The position numbers and the translations under genes are program-made. Below the pieces are notes generated by a model. That model ran no database searches. It saw only the letters and a program-made list of their open reading frames with translations, and was not told the DNA's origin. Below are positions 20,005 to 23,147 of a stretch of DNA of 23,147 nucleotides, in pieces (the stretch's first letter is position 1; every line of letters begins with the position of its first letter). Origin of the DNA: CAIUSP01 sp040375675 (GTDB taxonomy: Bacteria; Actinomycetota; Thermoleophilia; Solirubrobacterales; 70-9); NCBI GenBank assembly GCA_040375675.1, contig JBEIRY010000022.1, forward strand, positions 1 to 23,147. The letters run 5' to 3'.

Positions 20005-21099
20005 CTACCGGTGGATCTTGCGAAACCAGGCATCGACGGCCGGTTCTACAGCAACCCTGGGCTTACCCGTCTGGTTGCCGCCGGTGACGGCGTTGGCAGC
20101 GCCAACGAGAAAATCACCGGTCGTATTGTCGAAGGGAGGTGCGTATCTGTTCGCGCAGAACGCCTGTGACTTGGGTAGCCGGCTGATCTTTGCCGGACCG
20201 GCGTGATCGACCGCATCCTGGATCGCCGCAAAGGTGACCGAGTCGAGCGCCGTGCCTATGTGGGAGACGCTTCGCCCCTTGCAGATGTCCTGGATCAGGA
20301 TGTTGGTGGCGCCCTTGAGGGCCGAGGTAGAGGTCTTTGCACTGTGGGTAACTGGGCGCACCGTCTGATCGCTGAGCGAACGGATCGTGGTCCAACCAAC
20401 CTTCGCTCCGGGTGTCTCATCGGGCTGTGAGTTCAAAGCCTTGAGGAAATTCGAGCCCTTCTTCTGCTGCCAGCCTGCTGGCGGGCAGGGTACCGACGGG
20501 GTGCAGGCGCTGCTGATCACGTTGGTCCCGTGGTGGGTGCCGGCTGCACCGATCACATCGGTGACCTTGTTGCGGAGGTCTTTCCAGTAGGTCAGCGCGA
20601 TCCTCGGCAGCAACGCGCCTTGGCTGATTCCGAACACCGCGACCTTGCGGCCTGAAAGCTCATAGGTCCGGCGAATCGCATACACGAGGTACTGGACCGA
20701 GATCTGTACGTCACCGGTGGTGGTGTACTCCTGAGTCACGCCATCGGCGGGCTGATCGGGGAAGTTGGACCAGCAGACGGTGCGGCCTTCACGATCGAAT
20801 GCCTGCTTGCCGATCGCGTAGCCGTCGTCGCCTGAAGCGCCGGTGCCGGTGACGAACACGAGCGCCTGGCGGTTGTCCCCGACGAACGCCGCCTCATCGG
20901 TCAGATCCCCACTTTCGGTGTGCCGCTCACAATTGAACTGCGATGCAAGTTCAGCCTCGGATACCGAGTTTGGAGGAGCGGTGGCCGACCTTGCAGCGTC
21001 GGATTTGCTGGCGAGCAGGAGTACGCCGACGATCGACAGCGCCAAGATCACAATCGAGGTCGCAAAGCGTCCACGCGTGAGATGAGTTGCTCCCTGCAT
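20005..21099 (-). CDS. Secreted CALB-like alpha/beta-hydrolase lipase
   Basis: 364 residues from the ATG at 21099. Residues 12-36 are a hydrophobic signal or anchor segment (IVILALSIVGVLLLASKSDA). The mature part resembles the Candida antarctica lipase B fold group: GTGASGDDGY near the oxyanion strand, nucleophile Ser159 in FGISQGALLPRIALTYW (156-172), a likely acid at Asp244 (SLSDQTVRPV) and His280 in SVSHIGTALDS. The CALB-like pattern of TYWxxLRxKVTDVIGAAGTHHGT after the nucleophile supports this. Several Cys (57, 109, 199, 205, 273, 315) suggest disulfides outside the cytoplasm. The start was chosen over longer frames because TACCTT lies 7 bases upstream on the minus strand and the signal segment then sits at the N-terminus. 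It likely hydrolyses esters or lipids outside the cell; substrate unknown. Confidence 0.82.
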   Translation of the reverse strand: MQGATHLTRGRFATSIVILALSIVGVLLLASKSDAARSATAPPNSVSEAELASQFNCERHTESGDLTDEAAFVGDNRQALVFVTGTGASGDDGYAIGKQAFDREGRTVCWSNFPDQPADGVTQEYTTTGDVQISVQYLVYAIRRTYELSGRKVAVFGISQGALLPRIALTYWKDLRNKVTDVIGAAGTHHGTNVISSACTPSVPCPPAGWQQKKGSNFLKALNSQPDETPGAKVGWTTIRSLSDQTVRPVTHSAKTSTSALKGATNILIQDICKGRSVSHIGTALDSVTFAAIQDAVDHAGPAKISRLPKSQAFCANRYAPPFDNTTGDFLVGAANAVTGGNQTGKPRVAVEPAVDAWFRKIHR

Positions 21100-21106
21100 C
21101 ACTTGA

Positions 21107-21112
21107 AAGGTA
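21107..21112 (-). promoter_or_regulatory. Putative -10 box, leaderless promoter of the lipase gene
   Basis: Minus-strand TACCTT lies 7 bases before the ATG at 21099. No Shine-Dalgarno sequence lies between them. Confidence 0.45.
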
Positions 21113-21139
21113 CCAGTGCCGGCCGCGGTGCGCGGGTGG

Positions 21140-21673
21140 TCAGCCCACCGCAAGCTTGCTGTCTACGCATCTCCCGAGCGCTGCCAGCGGACCGTCACCC
21201 TGACCGTAGGTGTCTTTGAAGGTTGTGGGATCAGCCCTCGCCTCCTCGATGCAGGTGCGTCCGGCAACCTTGAACGCCTCGATCCTCGCCTGGATCTCGC
21301 TGCCAAGCTTGGAACGCACGCAGTTGGGGAACGCCTCCACGAGACCAAGCGGGCTTCCCTCGCCTCCGTAGGTGGTCAGAAAGCCTGCCGGATCGGCAAT
21401 CAGCTCGTTTGCGCAGGTTTCGACCGCTGCACCGACTTCGGCAACGAGATCCTCGGTGCCTGAGCGCACACAGGCAGCCAGCGCCACCCTGCGCACTTTG
21501 CCGTAGCGCGCCTTGAATGCCCTTGGTGCGCGCTTGGCCTGCGCCGAGCACTCCTTGGCAGCAAATTCTCTGGCCTGCTTGCCGGCGTCGATTCTGGGGC
21601 TTGCATTGGAAGCGGGCGCAAAGACAAGCGCAGAGACTGCGGCTGCGGCGAGAATGATTGAGATTCGCTTCAT
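21140..21673 (-). CDS. Secreted protein with three Cys-paired repeats, unknown function
   Basis: 177 residues. A signal peptide (1-24) ends in NAS-like cleavage context. The mature chain carries three copies of C-x7-P-x2-F-x3-YG-x(9 to 14)-C-V-x-S: Cys42/Pro50/Phe53/Tyr57/Cys68, Cys87/Pro95/Phe98/Tyr102/Cys118 and Cys141/Pro149/Phe152/Tyr156/Cys169. The six cysteines suggest one disulfide per repeat. Repeats two and three are the closest (ADPxxFxxTYG). I do not recognise the family. AGAGGAG lies 7 bases before ATG 21673, so this gene is leadered, unlike its neighbours. It is encoded just upstream of the secreted lipase on the same strand, with a 40-base gap. Confidence 0.78.
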   Translation of the reverse strand: MKRISIILAAAAVSALVFAPASNASPRIDAGKQAREFAAKECSAQAKRAPRAFKARYGKVRRVALAACVRSGTEDLVAEVGAAVETCANELIADPAGFLTTYGGEGSPLGLVEAFPNCVRSKLGSEIQARIEAFKVAGRTCIEEARADPTTFKDTYGQGDGPLAALGRCVDSKLAVG

Positions 21674-21722
21674 CTGGATGCTCCTCTGGTTGCAGGTGTT
21701 CGGCTACGACTTTTGAAACCCA

Positions 21723-21752
21723 CTCGAGGCCCGAAAGTTCCGGGCGATCGAG
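21723..21752 (-). terminator. Possible terminator after the short-chain dehydrogenase
   Basis: A hairpin of CTCGA/TCGAG and GCCCG/CGGGC, split by a small internal loop, starts 4 bases after the minus-strand stop. On that strand it is followed by TGGGTTTCAAAA, a weak U-rich tract. Confidence 0.45.
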
Positions 21753-21756
21753 AACC

Positions 21757-22413
21757 TCAAGAGAGGATATCCCTGCTGCCCTTGCCCGCCTCTATGTGAG
21801 CCACCAGTCGCTCGGCGGCCGCCTCAGGTGTGTCGGTCCCGTCGGGTGCCAGATCAGTCTTGACCCAGCCCGGATCGAAGGCGAATACCGCCACGCCGCT
21901 CGAGCCACCTGCCTCCTGCCGCAGGGTCTGGGTGGTCGATTCGAGGGCTGCCTTGGAGGCAGCGTAAGCGCCCATCTCCTTGCGGCCACCACTGACCTTG
22001 GGAGCCACGACATTCGCGATTACTCCCTCACCACGATCCTTCATTCCTGGCAGCAGTCTTCCGGCAAGGACGAACGGTGTAAGCGCATTGAGCTGGAAGG
22101 AGGAGTCGAGATCCTCTACCGAGACCTGGTCGATCGATCCGTCGACTCGTACCGCGGCGTTGTTGACGAGTATGTCCACCCGCCCGTGTGCATCTTCCAC
22201 ATCGGCTGCGAGCTGTTGGGCCTGCAGTGGGTCGGAGAGGTCTACGGCGTAGGTTTCGGCAGCGCCGAGTTTGTCGAGCAGGTCCTTGCGCCTAGCGACC
22301 GCCGCTACTGTCGCTCCTTTCGAGCCGAGCAACTTCGCAGTTGCTGCGCCGATACCCGACGATGCCCCGGTTACCAGCGCGACCTTGCCCTCGAGTTGAA
22401 TTGAGTCAGCCAT
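21757..22413 (-). CDS. Short-chain dehydrogenase/reductase (SDR) family protein
   Basis: A 218-residue classical SDR by layout. NAD(P)-binding TGASSGIG lies at 15-22, NNA at 84-86, structural Asn109, and the active-site Tyr150 and Lys154 in YAASK. PGWVKTDLAP (181-190) is the typical loop after the core. The catalytic Ser expected 13 residues before Tyr150 is Ala137 (in NVVAPKVSGG), so activity may be altered; Ser141 is nearby but at the wrong spacing. Substrate is unknown. The ATG at 22413 has no Shine-Dalgarno sequence but a TACCAT 6 bases upstream. It is divergent from the UDP-sugar dehydrogenase gene, with 71 bases between the two starts. Confidence 0.88.
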   Translation of the reverse strand: MADSIQLEGKVALVTGASSGIGAATAKLLGSKGATVAAVARRKDLLDKLGAAETYAVDLSDPLQAQQLAADVEDAHGRVDILVNNAAVRVDGSIDQVSVEDLDSSFQLNALTPFVLAGRLLPGMKDRGEGVIANVVAPKVSGGRKEMGAYAASKAALESTTQTLRQEAGGSSGVAVFAFDPGWVKTDLAPDGTDTPEAAAERLVAHIEAGKGSRDILS

Positions 22414-22419
22414 GACCCG

Positions 22420-22425
22420 ATGGTA
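22420..22425 (-). promoter_or_regulatory. Putative -10 box, leaderless promoter of the SDR gene
   Basis: Minus-strand TACCAT lies 6 bases before ATG 22413. Confidence 0.45.
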
Positions 22426-22469
22426 GAGGGCAGGGCAGGATCCCTCCCATAGGACGACCCCGACGCGCC

Positions 22470-22475
22470 TAGAAT
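22470..22475 (+). promoter_or_regulatory. Putative -10 box of the UDP-sugar dehydrogenase gene
   Basis: TAGAAT, identical to the hemB hexamer and in the same cTAGAATc context, lies 9 bases before ATG 22485. A start site about 7 bases downstream would leave a leader of only about 2 bases. Confidence 0.5.
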
Positions 22476-22484
22476 CAGCAATCT

Positions 22485-23147
22485 ATGCGCGTAGGAATAG
22501 TCGGACTTGGATACGTGGGGCTACCGCTCGCCGTGGCTTTTGCCGAGGCCGGTAGCGAGGTGGTCGGGCTGGAGAGCGATTCACGCAAACTCGAAGCCTT
22601 GCGTGAGCGTCGCAGCTACATCGACGATGTCAGCGACGAGACCATCGCATCACTCGGCGATGCGCTTCGACCTACCTCGGATGCCGAGGATCTCTCGGTC
22701 TGCGACGCGATCCTGATTTGCGTTCCCACACCGCTCACCTCCACCCGTGAGCCGGATTTGACTTATCTGGTCGACGCAGCCACCTCTCTGGCGCGGGTGT
22801 TGAAGGAGGACCAACTCGTCGTTCTCGAGTCGACCACGTATCCGGGCACCACCCGCGAGCGCCTGCAGCCGATCCTCGAGGAATCGGGACTCAAGGCAGG
22901 AGAGGACTTCTCGCTCGCTTTCTCACCGGAGCGGATCGATCCCGGTCGTACCGATCACACTATCCGCACCACCCCGAAGATCGTCGGAGGCATTACCGAT
23001 AGATGGTCCGATCGCGCCACTGAGCTCTACTCGCTGATCTGCGATCAGGTGGTCCGGGTTTCAGGTCCCGAGGCAGCAGAACTCGCCAAGCTGCTCGAAA
23101 ACATCTTCCGTTCGGTCAATATCGCGCTGGTCAACGAGTTGGCTCAG
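22485..23147 (+). CDS. UDP-sugar 6-dehydrogenase (WecC/WbpA-like), N-terminal part
   Basis: The frame is open from ATG 22485 to the window edge (221 residues), so the C-terminus and the catalytic Cys are missing. The NAD-binding GLGYVGLPLA motif is at 7-16. ICVPTPL, VVLESTTYPGTTRE, FSPERIDPGRTDHT and TTPKIVGG are typical of the UDP-GlcNAc/UDP-ManNAc 6-dehydrogenase branch; UDP-glucose dehydrogenase is the less likely alternative. The final LAKLLENIFRSVNIALVNEL is the start of the conserved central helix. The enzyme oxidises the C6 hydroxyl of a UDP-HexNAc to a uronic acid for surface polysaccharide. Confidence 0.9.
   Translation, partial: MRVGIVGLGYVGLPLAVAFAEAGSEVVGLESDSRKLEALRERRSYIDDVSDETIASLGDALRPTSDAEDLSVCDAILICVPTPLTSTREPDLTYLVDAATSLARVLKEDQLVVLESTTYPGTTRERLQPILEESGLKAGEDFSLAFSPERIDPGRTDHTIRTTPKIVGGITDRWSDRATELYSLICDQVVRVSGPEAAELAKLLENIFRSVNIALVNELAQ

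Overview
The window looks like chromosome of a moderately GC-rich actinobacterium, most likely of the Thermoleophilia/Solirubrobacterales type. That placement is an inference from gene content: an actinobacterial-style dCTP deaminase, menaquinone genes, frequent GTG/TTG starts, many apparently leaderless transcripts, and a split cytochrome b. No mobile element, CRISPR array or rRNA was seen. No stretch longer than about 100 bases lacks a gene, so there is no large intergenic region to describe.

Layout. 1-1167: end of parA, then parB (chromosome segregation). 1249-3235: agmatine deiminase and N-carbamoylputrescine amidase, the two steps from agmatine to putrescine. 3298-3371: tRNA-Ile(GAU). 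3405-3896: bifunctional-nuclease-family protein. 3931-8031: four tightly coupled genes (small membrane protein, alkaline-phosphatase-superfamily hydrolase, GtrA, and a PepSY-like/GT-C membrane protein), probably an envelope-glycan operon. 8028-8804 (-): YmdB-type phosphoesterase, whose stop codon interlocks with that of the previous gene.

8881-16924 is a long co-directional respiratory block: hemB, a fused siroheme decarboxylase (AhbA-AhbB-like), hemL, an unknown protein, Rieske protein, split cytochrome b (N-terminal part, then C-terminal part fused to cytochrome c), menaquinone methyltransferase and polyprenyl diphosphate synthase. It links tetrapyrrole supply, the bc complex that uses haem, and the quinone that feeds it. 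Next come dcd, tatA-tatC (Tat could export the Rieske protein), and a membrane-anchored TPR protein. 19529-19968: tRNA-Lys(CUU) followed four bases later by crcB. 20005-22413 (-): a secreted CALB-like lipase, a secreted protein with three Cys repeats, and a short-chain dehydrogenase. 22485-end: a UDP-sugar 6-dehydrogenase cut by the window edge.

The most striking window-wide signal is a TA(G/C)NNT hexamer placed 6-7 bases (once 9) before the start codon of nine transcription-unit-leading genes on both strands. This is what leaderless promoters look like. Other points worth a second look are the fused siroheme decarboxylase between hemB and hemL, the PepSY-GT-C fusion, the three-repeat secreted protein, a palindrome between the divergent hemB/phosphoesterase promoters, and the tRNA-crcB junction.
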